DNA of 64,000 nt from Methylobacter sp. KS41 (GCA_002862125.1 PHSP01000001.1:992001-1056000); one strand, 5' to 3'. Counted from the stretch's first letter, positions 28,119 through 36,055 are shown. Notes: generated from the sequence alone by a model not told the origin. Made by a program: numbers and translations.

Positions 28119-29880
28119 GATACTGTTGGCGAATTGGTCGCACCATCCCGGAGAACAAGAGTCCAAGGCTATTTATTATTTGTTGCAGAGGTATTGCCAT
28201 GTCTCTTCATCCTAGTCTTATCGAGCCGGTTCCTGAACAGACGGCTCAGATTGCACACGCCGCCTTTCCCAAGGGCTCCCCCTATCTGACCCTGCGGGAC
28301 GAACTGGGCACTCTCTACCATGATAATGATTTTTCCTCGCTCTTTCCTGCCAGCGGCCAACCGGCGTTCTCACCGTGGCGTCTGGCACTCGTCACCATTC
28401 TCCAATTCCGCGAGAGTCTCCCGGACCGCCAGGCCGCCGAAGCTGTGCGCGGACGCATTGATTGGAAGTATTTGTTGGGCCTTGAGCTTTCAGATCCCGG
28501 CTTCGACTTTTCCATACTCAGCGAATTTCGCGACCGCCTCATCGCTGGGGAGGCCGAAATGCAATTGCTGGAGGGGCTTCTCGGCCAGTGCAGCCAGTTA
28601 GGGTTGCTGAAAGAGAGGGGTCGGCAGCGGACGGATTCGACCCATGTGCTGGCCTCGGTGCGGGTATTAGGCCGTTTGGAACTCGTTGGCGAGACCTTGC
28701 GCGCGGCACTCAATGAGATCGCCAGCATTGAGCCAGAATGGCTGCACAGCGTGGCACCGAAAGCCTGGTATGAACGGTATAGCCGACGCATAGAAGACCG
28801 CCGCTTGCCCAAGACTGACCAGAAACGTGAGAGTTATGCCCAGACCATCGGCGAGGACGGGTTTGCACTACTGGATTTGGTCGAATCAGCGGAAGCACCG
28901 TCACAGCTGAGCCAATTGCAGCAAGTGGCGGTTCTGCGCACCGCATGGGCCCGCCACTACGTAAGAGAAGAGCCGCCCGCCGGCGGTCCGCCCAGTGTGC
29001 GCTTCAAAACCGACCATGAAGTATCCCAGGCCGAAGAAAAAGTGGAGTCGCCTTACGATCCCGAGGCCCGCTACCGCAGCAAAAGCGGCATGAACTGGAC
29101 CGGTTACATGGTTCACATAAGCGAAACCTGCGACGAGGACAACGTTCACCTGATTACACATGTGCATACCACCCCCGCCGACGTCCACGAAGCGATGTGC
29201 ACCGAATCCATCCACAAGGCCCTGGTTGACAAGGGCCTCTCGCCACGCGAGCACTTGGTGGATTCTGCGTATGTGTCTGCGGAACTCTTGGTCAGCAGTC
29301 AAGTTCATTACGGCATTGATCTGGTCGGACCCGGCCGCGTAAATGTTACGTGGCAAACTAAAGTAGAGGGTGGCTACACAGGCGAGCAGTTTATGATCGA
29401 TTGGGAACAACGCGTAGCCCACTGCCCTCAGGGCATAGCATCGGCGTATTGGCGAGACCATACCAACGCAGAGGAAAATCCGTACCACCTGGTCTACTTT
29501 CCGAAGGCGACGTGCCTGGCTTGCCAAGCCCGAGAGCTTTGCACTCGGGCTAAACAGCAACCTCGCCGCTTATACCTGCATCCACAGCCAGAATATGAAG
29601 CCTTACATGCGGCCCGACAACGTTTAAATAGTGAAGAGGGCAAGCGACTCTATGCGAAACGCTGTGGAGTTGAGGGCTCCCTATCGCAAGGCGTCCGATC
29701 TTTCGGGGTACGCCGCACACGTTACCGTAAGTTGGCGAAAACCCATTTACAGCAGGTCGTATCGGCCGTCGCCATTAATCTTGATCGGATCGCCGCATGG
29801 TTAACGAATAGGCCGTTGGCTGCTACACGAACCTCGCGCTTTGCGGCACTGGCCGCCTAAACCAATTCGCCAACAGTATC
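28119..29880 (+). mobile_element. Complete IS1182-family insertion sequence
   Basis: The element is 1762 bp and bounded by perfect 20-bp inverted repeats (GATACTGTTGGCGAATTGGT at the left, its complement at 29861-29880). The hexamer TGTTCG occurs directly outside both ends (28113-28118 and 29881-29886), read as the target-site duplication. The right end lies nine bases from the left end of an IS6-type remnant. An intact transposase gene fills the interior, so the insertion looks recent. Confidence 0.9.
28199..29860 (+). CDS. tnp: IS1182-family transposase
   Basis: The product has 553 residues from the ATG at 28199. It has the N-terminal helical domain (PWRLALVTILQFRESLPDRQAAEAVRGRIDWKYLLGLEL) and a DDE core: TDSTHVLASVRVLGRLELV with the first Asp, HLVDSAYVSAELL with the second, and the final Glu in the C-terminal segment GVEGSLSQGVRSFGVRRTRY. 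A zinc-type CxxC...C cluster (CLACQARELCTRA) precedes it. It catalyses cut-and-paste movement of the element. No frame break is present. Confidence 0.95.
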   Translation: MSLHPSLIEPVPEQTAQIAHAAFPKGSPYLTLRDELGTLYHDNDFSSLFPASGQPAFSPWRLALVTILQFRESLPDRQAAEAVRGRIDWKYLLGLELSDPGFDFSILSEFRDRLIAGEAEMQLLEGLLGQCSQLGLLKERGRQRTDSTHVLASVRVLGRLELVGETLRAALNEIASIEPEWLHSVAPKAWYERYSRRIEDRRLPKTDQKRESYAQTIGEDGFALLDLVESAEAPSQLSQLQQVAVLRTAWARHYVREEPPAGGPPSVRFKTDHEVSQAEEKVESPYDPEARYRSKSGMNWTGYMVHISETCDEDNVHLITHVHTTPADVHEAMCTESIHKALVDKGLSPREHLVDSAYVSAELLVSSQVHYGIDLVGPGRVNVTWQTKVEGGYTGEQFMIDWEQRVAHCPQGIASAYWRDHTNAEENPYHLVYFPKATCLACQARELCTRAKQQPRRLYLHPQPEYEALHAARQRLNSEEGKRLYAKRCGVEGSLSQGVRSFGVRRTRYRKLAKTHLQQVVSAVAINLDRIAAWLTNRPLAATRTSRFAALAA

Positions 29881-29895
29881 TGTTCGTTTAACAAA

Positions 29896-30454
29896 GGTTG
29901 TTCCGCAAATTTTTTCGCAATCAGGGACAATGCGCGGTTTTGTCCATTGAAAAACCCAATAATCAGTTTTAAAGGTGTTCATTTTCCAAAAGTTATTATT
30001 CTTTACGCTGTTTTCTTCTTTGTCCGTCATGGCGTCGCTTATCGTGACCCTGAAGAACTTATGGAAGAGAGTGGCGGTCAAGCGGATCATACTTAACCCA
30101 TGGGTTATCGACTATTCGCCGCTCATCGCAGCAGAAGCCAAAAATCATAAACGGTCCGTTGCATTGTCTTGGCGAATGGATGAATCCTATGTTAAAGTCG
30201 GTTAAGTATTTTGATAACCGGATTGAACAGGATCACCATTTCATCAATAAAACCGCCAATCCCATGACGGGCTTTAAAGCTTTTCATTCGGCAAAGGCAA
30301 CCATTGATGGAATCGAAGCCGCTCATAATGATTTAAAAAGGACAACTGCCTGATGAAAATATGCCAGCTGTACGCAGTTTATGACTTTATCAGGATAACC
30401 GTGTCCGCAGATAAGGCGCGGATTTGCATCTTATGAATATTTGCGACAGAGCCC
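29896..30454 (+). pseudogene. IS6-family element remnant, copy 1
   Basis: The left end GGTTGTTCCGCAAATTTTTTC and the right end TTTGCGACAGAGCCC (30441-30454) are mutated IS6-type inverted repeats. Between them the transposase is readable in pieces: ISFKGVHFPKVIILYAVFF, LNPWVIDYSPL, SVALSWRMDESYVKVG, then after a deletion NRIEQDHHFINKTANPMTGF and GIEAAHNDLKRTTA. The catalytic middle is missing and frames are broken, so it is inactive. It is about 560 bp against about 800 for an intact element. Confidence 0.85.
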
Positions 30455-30695
30455 GTAATAGCACGTTAAAGATTGCGGCCTTTATGAGACCCGTTGTTGT
30501 TTATTAATTATGGTGACACGTTATTTGAATGCGGACTGAAACCGGATGAATGGATGAACGGAAACATAAGCATGGACAACATCCGGGGCATTGATCCGGG
30601 CGGAAAAGAACAGACCAAAATAGTATTGACCCATTGGGCGCCGTATTGCGCACCGGCCTACGCCAGCGTTCACTCGTACAAGCGGCATAAATACC

Positions 30696-31961
30696 GTGGG
30701 TGAGGAGTCGAGCTTATTAAGCAAACCTTCATTTATCGAGGCGATCCGGCATTTATCGCGGAACGAAAATCCACAGCACACGTTGATTTACATCGAAATC
30801 AATCACGCGCTTCAGGTTGCCAGTCTGCTAGGCGGGACCGCAGCGGAAGAGCGGCTTATTGCCGCGATCAAAACGTTGATTTTCGCCCAAGTCAAACAGC
30901 TGGATGATTCATGGCTTGGTAAACTGGGCTGCAATCGATTCGGCATTATAGTCAAGATGCCTGTCAAGGACGCCATTGAATTTGCCGAAGAGCTTGCCGC
31001 TTTGCTTGACCGGCAAAGCATCACCATTGCCGGTCAAGCTTATTATCCCAAGCTCATTATGGGCGTTACTGCATTATCGCCTGAATATAAAACACCGGAA
31101 CGGATATTGGCCGCCGTCGATGAGGCGCTGTATCAGGCAAGAAGAGCCGGAAACAGCATGGTTAAACTGATTGGGCACGACGACCCGGTTTTGCATAACT
31201 ACTATGATTCACTCAAGCTGTTGCCGGTTTTGAGAGAAGGTTTATTGAATCAGTCCTTTGTGCTTTATGCTCAGCCCATAGTCCCGGTTACGCAAGCCGT
31301 TACCGGACAAAAGGCGGAGGTGCTGCTGCGTTATAAGAACAAACTGGGCAAGATAAATTCTCAAGGTCCCTTCCTGCAAAGCGCGGAGTTATTTCATATC
31401 AGCCGGGAAGTCGATCTTTATGTGGTGCATCAGTTCTGCCGGTTTATTGAACAGCAAAAACAGCAGAACGTGGTTTATTCACTGAATATTTCAGGCAGCA
31501 CCATTCCCTATCAGCCTTACTTCGATTTTGTGGTGAAAGAGTTCAAGCGCTTTGGGGTCGATCCCGGACAGGTCTGTTTTGAAATCACCGAAACGGTTGC
31601 CGATCGAGACTATCAGCAAGCCATTAAGTTTATGCACTTATTGAAAGACCGGCTGGGTTGTCAATTATCACTGGATGATATCGGCATAGGCTCCAGCAAT
31701 TTAGCGAATCTGTCGAAATTTAATGTGGATTTCATGAAAATTGATGGCTCATTTATTAAAAATTTGCTTGATGACCCTTATTCCGAACTGGTAGTCGGAT
31801 TTATTACCTCGGCAGCCAGGCTATATGGCAAGAGAACGATTGCTGAACATGTTGAAAATACCAGGCAATTGGAAAAATTAAAAGTTCTCGGGGTTGATTA
31901 TGCGCAAGGCTACTTTACCGGAAAGCCGGAACTGCTATTCGACCCATCGCTTAACCCATAA
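30696..31961 (+). CDS. Degenerate-GGDEF / EAL-like protein
   Basis: The product has 421 residues from a GTG at 30696; the true start is uncertain and the 5' end may be truncated. Residues about 8-160 are a GGDEF fold with the active motif lost (GCNRFGIIV). Residues about 175-415 are an EAL fold: EVLLRYK in place of EALLRW, FEITET, LDDIGIGSSN, DFMKIDGSFI and AEHVEN. Most phosphodiesterase metal ligands persist, so c-di-GMP hydrolysis or binding remains possible. There is no N-terminal sensor domain. It is flanked on both sides by IS6-type remnants in the same orientation. Confidence 0.85.
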   Translation: MGEESSLLSKPSFIEAIRHLSRNENPQHTLIYIEINHALQVASLLGGTAAEERLIAAIKTLIFAQVKQLDDSWLGKLGCNRFGIIVKMPVKDAIEFAEELAALLDRQSITIAGQAYYPKLIMGVTALSPEYKTPERILAAVDEALYQARRAGNSMVKLIGHDDPVLHNYYDSLKLLPVLREGLLNQSFVLYAQPIVPVTQAVTGQKAEVLLRYKNKLGKINSQGPFLQSAELFHISREVDLYVVHQFCRFIEQQKQQNVVYSLNISGSTIPYQPYFDFVVKEFKRFGVDPGQVCFEITETVADRDYQQAIKFMHLLKDRLGCQLSLDDIGIGSSNLANLSKFNVDFMKIDGSFIKNLLDDPYSELVVGFITSAARLYGKRTIAEHVENTRQLEKLKVLGVDYAQGYFTGKPELLFDPSLNP

Positions 31962-31974
31962 TATTGAGAAAATA

Positions 31975-32281
31975 GGGCTCTGCCGCAAAATTTTTCAGAT
32001 CGAGGGTTAGGAACGCGCACAAAATCAGTTAAGCATCTGTAGGGGTGAATTCATTCGCCATGGGCGGATAAATCTCCCTACACAGTGTTTAAAGCCACTA
32101 GACATCAAGGCGTGCAGGTTTTTTTGAAAACAAACGTTGCTCATCTTATATCGCGCATATCCCTTAGTTTGTAATTTTTAGTTCCTGGATGAGCCGATGA
32201 TCAGTTTTAAAGGCGTCCATTTTCCAAAAGATATTATTCTTTACGCTGTTTTTTCTATGTCCGTTACCTATCGGCAGAGCT
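31975..32281 (+). pseudogene. IS6-family element remnant, copy 2
   Basis: It begins with an IS6-type inverted repeat GGGCTCTGCCGCAAAATTTTT at 31975. Transposase N-terminus is readable at 32197-32260 (MISFKGVHFPKDIILYAVF). It then runs into sequence shared with the 5' flank of the RAYT/REP unit, so the rest was lost. A dispersed palindromic repeat (32008-32085) lies inside. Confidence 0.75.
32008..32085 (+). repeat. Dispersed palindromic repeat, copy 1
   Basis: It contains TTAGGAACG, CATCTGTAGGGG and the palindrome-bearing GAATTCATTCGCCATGG. A copy on the other strand lies at 50999-51073, matching at most positions over about 75 bases. Confidence 0.7.
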
Positions 32282-32317
32282 ATCCTCATTATGCCCGCGA
32301 TGATACAAAGCAGCGGA

Positions 32318-32384
32318 AGACAACTATGCCTTTCATGCAGCTATCGCCTATTGCACCCTATGAATTGCGCCTTACCGGTTTGCT
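32318..32384 (+). repeat. REP-like unit, truncated copy
   Basis: It contains ATGCCTTTCATGC, GCTATCGCCTATTGC and GCGCCTTACCGG, matching the fuller unit at 34050-34137. About 40 bases to its left also match that unit's flank. Confidence 0.65.
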
Positions 32385-32392
32385 TTTCGGTT

Positions 32393-32551
32393 TCAATTCC
32401 ATATCCACTTATTGGATGAAGATGCACTAGTTTTTGGCTTTATTTCCTCACCGTCAAAAATCCAAGTATTCGAAGATGAAGCCCCTGACTTTGGCTTTAA
32501 CTCTTTGCCATCGCATACCCAGTTGCTGGGTAATTCAATCATGTTCGCCAT
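32393..32551 (-). CDS. 52-residue tryptophan-rich cassette protein with internal repeat
   Basis: An ATG at 32551 with AGGAG eight bases upstream starts a 52-residue frame. Two repeats are visible, W-x-C-DGKELKPKSGASSSN and W-x-F-DGEEIKPKTSASSSN, followed by a third Trp segment (KWIWN). Each repeat would form a short beta unit. Proteins of this kind, with repeated DGK-LKPK segments, occur in integron cassettes, but no function is known to me. It is the last readable cassette gene; the sequence after the stop passes into REP-like DNA. Confidence 0.75.
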   Translation of the reverse strand: MANMIELPSNWVCDGKELKPKSGASSSNTWIFDGEEIKPKTSASSSNKWIWN

Positions 32552-32608
32552 ATCTATTTCTCCTCTGGTTGTTTTGAAGAATGCTACCGGAATGCCGATT
32601 TCGGTGAA

Positions 32609-32668
32609 AGCTAACGTAAAGCTCAGCGGCGTAGCGTTAGCGGAGTCCGCTGGAGCGTTGAGTTAGGC
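32609..32668 (-). other. attC: attC site of the brnTA cassette
   Basis: In gene direction the core GCCTAAC (32662-32668) and GTTAGCT (32609-32615) flank arms CTAACTCAACGCTCCAGCGG and CCGCTGAGCTTTACGTTAG that pair with one unpaired base, as in integron attC sites. The brnA stop lies inside the site, so the site encodes the last residues of that protein. Confidence 0.85.
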
Positions 32669-32867
32669 TATTCGTGCGCTTGGCTACCTCAATTAGATAA
32701 CGTAACGCTTCATTAACGGCTTCGGCATTCGGAAATGCAGCAATCACATCAGGCTCTAAACGAACTGTATCACAAAATCTTTTGCGCCCAGTCCCCAGTT
32801 TTCTTACCTGCAAACTTTGCAAATCATACTCGGGCCGTAATTCATCTTCTATTTCATTCTTGTTCAT
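32637..32867 (-). CDS. brnA: BrnA antitoxin
   Basis: The product has 76 residues from the ATG at 32867, overlapping the toxin gene by 14 bases. It has the BrnA opening ELRPEYDLQSLQVRKLG and the ribbon-helix-helix-like end RLEPDVIAAFPNAEAVNEALRYLI. BrnA binds BrnT and the operon promoter. The last residues (about LTQRSSGLR) are encoded by the attC site, an integron-specific C-terminus. Confidence 0.9.
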   Translation of the reverse strand: MNKNEIEDELRPEYDLQSLQVRKLGTGRKRFCDTVRLEPDVIAAFPNAEAVNEALRYLIEVAKRTNSLTQRSSGLR

Positions 32868-33126
32868 AGGCTTTCCGCTCCGATAGCGCTGCTTCTCTTG
32901 CACTGATTAATCGAATACCATTGTTACGCTCCATATAGGAAACAAACAATAATCTCCCTTGAGCCGATTCACCCAGCAGGATAAAACGGTGTTCTCCGAA
33001 GGAATGGTCAGGGTCATAGAAATCCACATACAATGGATCATCAAAAACTGTTTTCGCTTCTTCAAAAGAGACACCATGTTTTGACAAATTTGCTACTGCT
33101 TTGTTTTTATCCCAGTCGTATTCCAT
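32854..33126 (-). CDS. brnT: BrnT toxin
   Basis: The product has 90 residues from the ATG at 33126 (MEYDWDKNKAVANLSKHGVSF), the usual BrnT start; earlier in-frame Met codons exist. BrnT is a RelE-like ribonuclease inhibiting translation. The family features FEEAKTVFDDPLYV, RFILLGES and RLISAREA with the C-terminal RKAYEQE are all present. With brnA it forms a toxin-antitoxin cassette, a type known to stabilise integron arrays. Confidence 0.92.
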   Translation of the reverse strand: MEYDWDKNKAVANLSKHGVSFEEAKTVFDDPLYVDFYDPDHSFGEHRFILLGESAQGRLLFVSYMERNNGIRLISAREAALSERKAYEQE

Positions 33127-33235
33127 TGGAGCCATATTCTTTACGCAGACCAAAATACACTATATCTGTATTCCTTTCCTTTTAGCAAGCATCATCCGGC
33201 GGAACCGCTGTCGCATTCCGCCTTACGGGTTACGG

Positions 33236-33445
33236 GTTGCACTAGCTTATAAAGCTAGAAACTCTAAAGGATTTGATATAGGGGTAAATGGATTATTTGG
33301 AAGTGTGCCTGGGGCGATACAAAGTGCATTAATCAATGATGCTGTACTTTCTGGAGTTGGTCAAAATGCAATAACCGCTACTGCTGCGCTAGCTACAGTT
33401 GGTCAACCCGTTAAGTTGCAATACATAGGGCGTAATAGGCGATAG
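33236..33445 (+). pseudogene. Coding remnant of an unknown protein
   Basis: A frame opposite to the cassette genes reads LAYKARNSKGFDIGVNGLFG and AINDAVLSGVGQNAITATAA-like sequence, coherent over about 60 residues. It has no start: it emerges from a partial REP-like segment (TCCGCCTTACGGGTTACGGG) and ends in the REP at 33421. I read it as the tail of a lost gene; the family is not recognised. Confidence 0.4.
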
Positions 33446-33462
33446 CCGTATTGCGCCGCATG
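33421..33462 (-). repeat. REP unit, left of the RAYT gene
   Basis: The reverse complement reads ATGCGGCGCAATACGGCTAT then CGCCTATTACGCCC, the same as the unit at 34061-34103 in opposite orientation. The paired inverted REPs bracket the RAYT gene. Confidence 0.8.
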
Positions 33463-33465
33463 GGT

Positions 33466-34003
33466 TCAACGACGTTCCCCTTCAACATCAAGCAAAGGTA
33501 TTGAAGTTGCCCAGTCAATCGGATATAGCCCCCGCGCCACATCCCTGTGAAATGTCGAATAAGGCCAATCCGCCACCTGTTTAACCAAACCATGTTTTAG
33601 CGGGTTGATATGGCAATAATCGACATGCGCCGCATAATCATGCATCATCAACAATGGTATGCTCCCAAAAACGCCGCTGCCAAATTCCTCGCTCGCCTCG
33701 GGCAACACGTACGGCGGAACGCCGTTCGATCATGGGCAATGCCTTGGAAAACGTTTGTTTAATAACTCGCCAGCGGTTGGAATTATCATCATCGCCTTCA
33801 GGTAGCGCCCAAATACAATGCAAGTGTTCAGGAAGAACCACCCAGGAATCAATGTGAAAAGGCCAGCGTTTACGGGTTTCCTTGACCGCTTGCCGAAGAA
33901 CACCAATATGGCGGATCAATAAATCATTGGGGTGCCTCTGCAAAAGATTGACGGTAAAAAAATAAGTGCCGCCTGGAATGCGGTAACGGCGATAGTCAGG
34001 CAT
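33466..34003 (-). pseudogene. REP-associated tyrosine transposase (RAYT), frameshifted
   Basis: The first frame (34003 to 33638) carries the Y1-type HUH core: MPDYRRYRIPGGTYFFTVNL and VVLPEHLHCIWALPEGD with the HLH metal site, then RGERGIWQRRFWEHTIVDDA and a stop. The continuation, HDYAAHVDYCHINPLKHGLV and WPYSTFHRDV with the active-site Tyr region, is in another frame. One extra base near 33656, in GATGATGCATGAT, explains the break. Without it the protein would be about 178 residues. Intact RAYTs nick REP DNA and disperse it. Confidence 0.88.
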
Positions 34004-34049
34004 TGTTAATCCTCATTATGCCCACATTGTAACAAAGTAGGATGACAAT

Positions 34050-34137
34050 AATGCCTTTCATGCGGCGCAATACGGCTATCGCCTATTGCGCCCTATGGAT
34101 TACACCTTACCGGGTTGTGGATTGCACCTTACCGGGT
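34050..34137 (+). repeat. REP unit with doubled tail, right of the RAYT gene
   Basis: It contains GGCGCAATA...TATTGCGCC as inverted arms, followed by two copies of GGATT(A/G)CACCTTACCGGG. It provides the stop codon and last residues of the membrane protein gene on the minus strand, so it inserted at that gene's end. Confidence 0.75.
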
Positions 34138-34788
34138 TTTACTGTTTAACGGTGGTAGTGCGGGAGCATCTGTTGTGTGAATAACACTCGCAGCCGCCTT
34201 CTTGGTTAGAAGTACCTGTACGGCAAAACTCGCGCCTGTTAAAGCAGATGTGCCAAATACAAGGGTAAGAATAAAAAAAAGCAAAACCCTCTGTTTTACC
34301 CAATCTCTTGCCTCACGACTCCAAAGTTTGTCAACATTGTAAGCAGCACCTTCTAGCAATGTTTGTATGTCAATTTTCTTCTTAGTGCGTATTTTTTCGG
34401 CTTCTGGTAGAAGATTACGTCCTCCAAGTATTCGCACATCACATGTCGAGTTTTGGCTTGTTGCTACCTTCTTGACATAAATGTAAATGCCAAGTAAACC
34501 GCTGTATCTTAAAAAGCATAGTATGGTTGCGACTGTTAGAATGACAACAACTCCGAGAAACCAGTCGATGACATCAGGGACAGCAAAATACCATTGTACA
34601 ACCATGCCTACGCCGCACAAGAGGAGAACAAATTTTTGAGCTGTGCCAGGCAAATCTTCATCTGGAGGTCGCCACTTCTCCATTTTACCGCTCCAAATGG
34701 CAAGTAGTGCTGCACCTGCTGCCATAACCGCTCCAGCATAACCAACTACTGGCGCAAAAGGACCATAGTCAGATACAGACTCTAACAT
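34129..34788 (-). CDS. Four-helix membrane protein, second gene of a two-gene cassette
   Basis: The product has 219 residues from the ATG at 34788, two bases after the partner's stop, with GAGG seven bases upstream. Helices are at about 8-33, 50-70, 72-97 and near 180-205. A basic soluble loop of about 80 residues (VRILGGRNLLPEAEKIRTKK, then a short helix) lies between helices 3 and 4. The last residues come from inserted REP sequence. I recognise no family. The design of a cytosolic partner plus a multi-span membrane protein resembles toxin-immunity or phage-defence pairs, by inference only. Confidence 0.75.
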   Translation of the reverse strand: MLESVSDYGPFAPVVGYAGAVMAAGAALLAIWSGKMEKWRPPDEDLPGTAQKFVLLLCGVGMVVQWYFAVPDVIDWFLGVVVILTVATILCFLRYSGLLGIYIYVKKVATSQNSTCDVRILGGRNLLPEAEKIRTKKKIDIQTLLEGAAYNVDKLWSREARDWVKQRVLLFFILTLVFGTSALTGASFAVQVLLTKKAAASVIHTTDAPALPPLNSKTR

Positions 34789-34789
34789 G

Positions 34790-35626
34790 TTAAAACCTCG
34801 CCAAAGATGGATGGTAACTAGGTGGAATACAGAATACCCCATTATCCTTTTTACGCTTAGGAAGCATGGGACCGTCACCCGCAAAAACATAACGCCCCGG
34901 AAGGACATAGCTCGTAACTGGCGATGTTGGGCTACCAAAATAAATCCAGTTGATGAAATACGCGGGCGAAATGTGAATACGCAATCCAGGAGTTAAACAG
35001 GAAACTTGCACCTGAAGACCTCCACCTGCGCCAACCGCTGGTGGGGGGTTAATGCCACTACTTCCTGAATTGCTCGAAGAAATACCTGTTCCATGAATCC
35101 ATTCCTGCCACTTTTTCATCCCCGCAAAACGATAAGAAAGGAATCCGTTTAAACTGCGTTGAATACCTTCATGAGCTTCGCTAAGATTGGTCACAATGCT
35201 GTGCTCTTCCTCAAAATCGGCATGTCGAAGTATATTTCGCCAAAGGCGTTCAAATGGAGGAAAGCCACCAAATCTATCCCAAAATTCAACCCAGGCTTCA
35301 GAAGCAAAAGGCGGTATGTTTGAACCAACAAAAAACTCAGACATTGATACAGGTGCCAATTCACCATTATCTAGCTTCAAACAAAGAACCCCTTCACCCC
35401 AGCGGCGAGCCATAGCAAATTCCATTGCCATTTGATCAATATTCACTACAACATCGTTAATTGGCACTCCTTCTGCCTGTTCTGCATAGCGTCGTTCGGA
35501 AAATAACTCCCGTCGCATTTCTGATGATACGCCTTCCTCTGAAACCTTGCGTAAATCTTGCATCAGTTTTGATGAAAGTTTTTCAGCACGCGACATTGAA
35601 TCTTTATCAATTTCAAATTCCGACAT
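34790..35626 (-). CDS. 278-residue soluble protein, first gene of a two-gene cassette
   Basis: The start has an excellent ribosome-binding site (AAAGGAGG, six bases before the ATG). No signal peptide or membrane helix is visible. Residues 1 to about 165 are charged and helical (RAEKLSSKLMQDLRKVSEEG, then FWDRFGGFPPFERLWRNIL). A Ser/Gly-rich linker follows (about 185-210), then a beta-rich, aromatic C-terminal domain (GLRIHISPAYFINWIYFGSP and FAGDGPMLPKRKKDNGVF). I do not recognise it. It is followed two bases later by the membrane protein gene, and the pair lies in an integron cassette after attC at 35665-35758. Confidence 0.8.
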   Translation of the reverse strand: MSEFEIDKDSMSRAEKLSSKLMQDLRKVSEEGVSSEMRRELFSERRYAEQAEGVPINDVVVNIDQMAMEFAMARRWGEGVLCLKLDNGELAPVSMSEFFVGSNIPPFASEAWVEFWDRFGGFPPFERLWRNILRHADFEEEHSIVTNLSEAHEGIQRSLNGFLSYRFAGMKKWQEWIHGTGISSSNSGSSGINPPPAVGAGGGLQVQVSCLTPGLRIHISPAYFINWIYFGSPTSPVTSYVLPGRYVFAGDGPMLPKRKKDNGVFCIPPSYHPSLARF

Positions 35627-35664
35627 AGCAATCCTCCTTTGGGATTATAAGGGTTTCTAAGCAT

Positions 35665-35758
35665 GTCTAACGTTTGAGTTAAAGGTCAAGTCAGCACTGT
35701 GAAATCGGGTAATGGGTTGTTGTCATTCTGACTTGTACCTTTGAACGAAATGTTGAAC
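35665..35758 (-). other. attC: attC site ending the ORF-less cassette
   Basis: In gene direction the cores are GTTCAAC (35752-35758) and GTTAGAC (35665-35671), both matching consensus. The arms ATTTCGTTCAAAGGTACAAG and CTTGACCTTTAACTCAAAC pair with a single extrahelical base. The right half closely resembles well-known cassette attC ends. Confidence 0.88.
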
Positions 35759-35830
35759 GACATACTGAACACCTGGAATAGTTTATTTGCCGATGACTAA
35801 ATTGCTGAAAATAATGCGTTATAACACTGA

Positions 35831-35894
35831 AGCGTCCCTAAACGTTGTTCATCATGAACGCCGTTTGCGTTATGCGACAACGTTTAGGGACGCT
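35831..35894. repeat. Long hairpin inside an ORF-less cassette
   Basis: A perfect 18-bp inverted repeat, AGCGTCCCTAAACGTTGT and its complement, surrounds a 28-base loop that itself contains AACGC/GCGTT. There is no T run, so it is not a simple terminator. No open frame of note shares this cassette. Confidence 0.75.
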
Positions 35895-35962
35895 GCACAA
35901 ATAGCAGTTTTTCTACGCTTTGTCAAAATTGGAAAAATAACACAACTGTGGTCGTGTATGTT

Positions 35963-36052
35963 GATCAACGTAGAGCTAAGCAGGCGCGGCCCTGGTAGCT
36001 CGATAAACAAAACCGACGTAGAACCGCGCTCTCCTTGAGCGCAATGTTATGT
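35963..36052 (-). other. attC: attC site of the first cassette
   Basis: In gene direction ACATAAC (36046-36052) follows the stop of the first cassette gene by three bases, and GTTGATC (35963-35969) closes the site. Arms ATTGCGCTCAAGGAGAGCGC and CGCGCCTGCTTAGCTCTAC are complementary with unpaired bases. Confidence 0.8.
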
Positions 36053-36055
36053 TGT

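Noticed and set aside
28901-29560. 219-residue frame on the minus strand
   Set aside because: Antisense shadow of the IS1182 transposase.
30494-30703. 69-residue frame before the EAL-like gene
   Set aside because: No family or ribosome-binding site was seen; it may be relic sequence next to the IS6 end.
32412-32666. 84-residue plus-strand frame
   Set aside because: Antisense of the 52-residue repeat protein and of the attC site.
35787-36038. 83-residue plus-strand frame
   Set aside because: It crosses the hairpin and the attC site against cassette direction.
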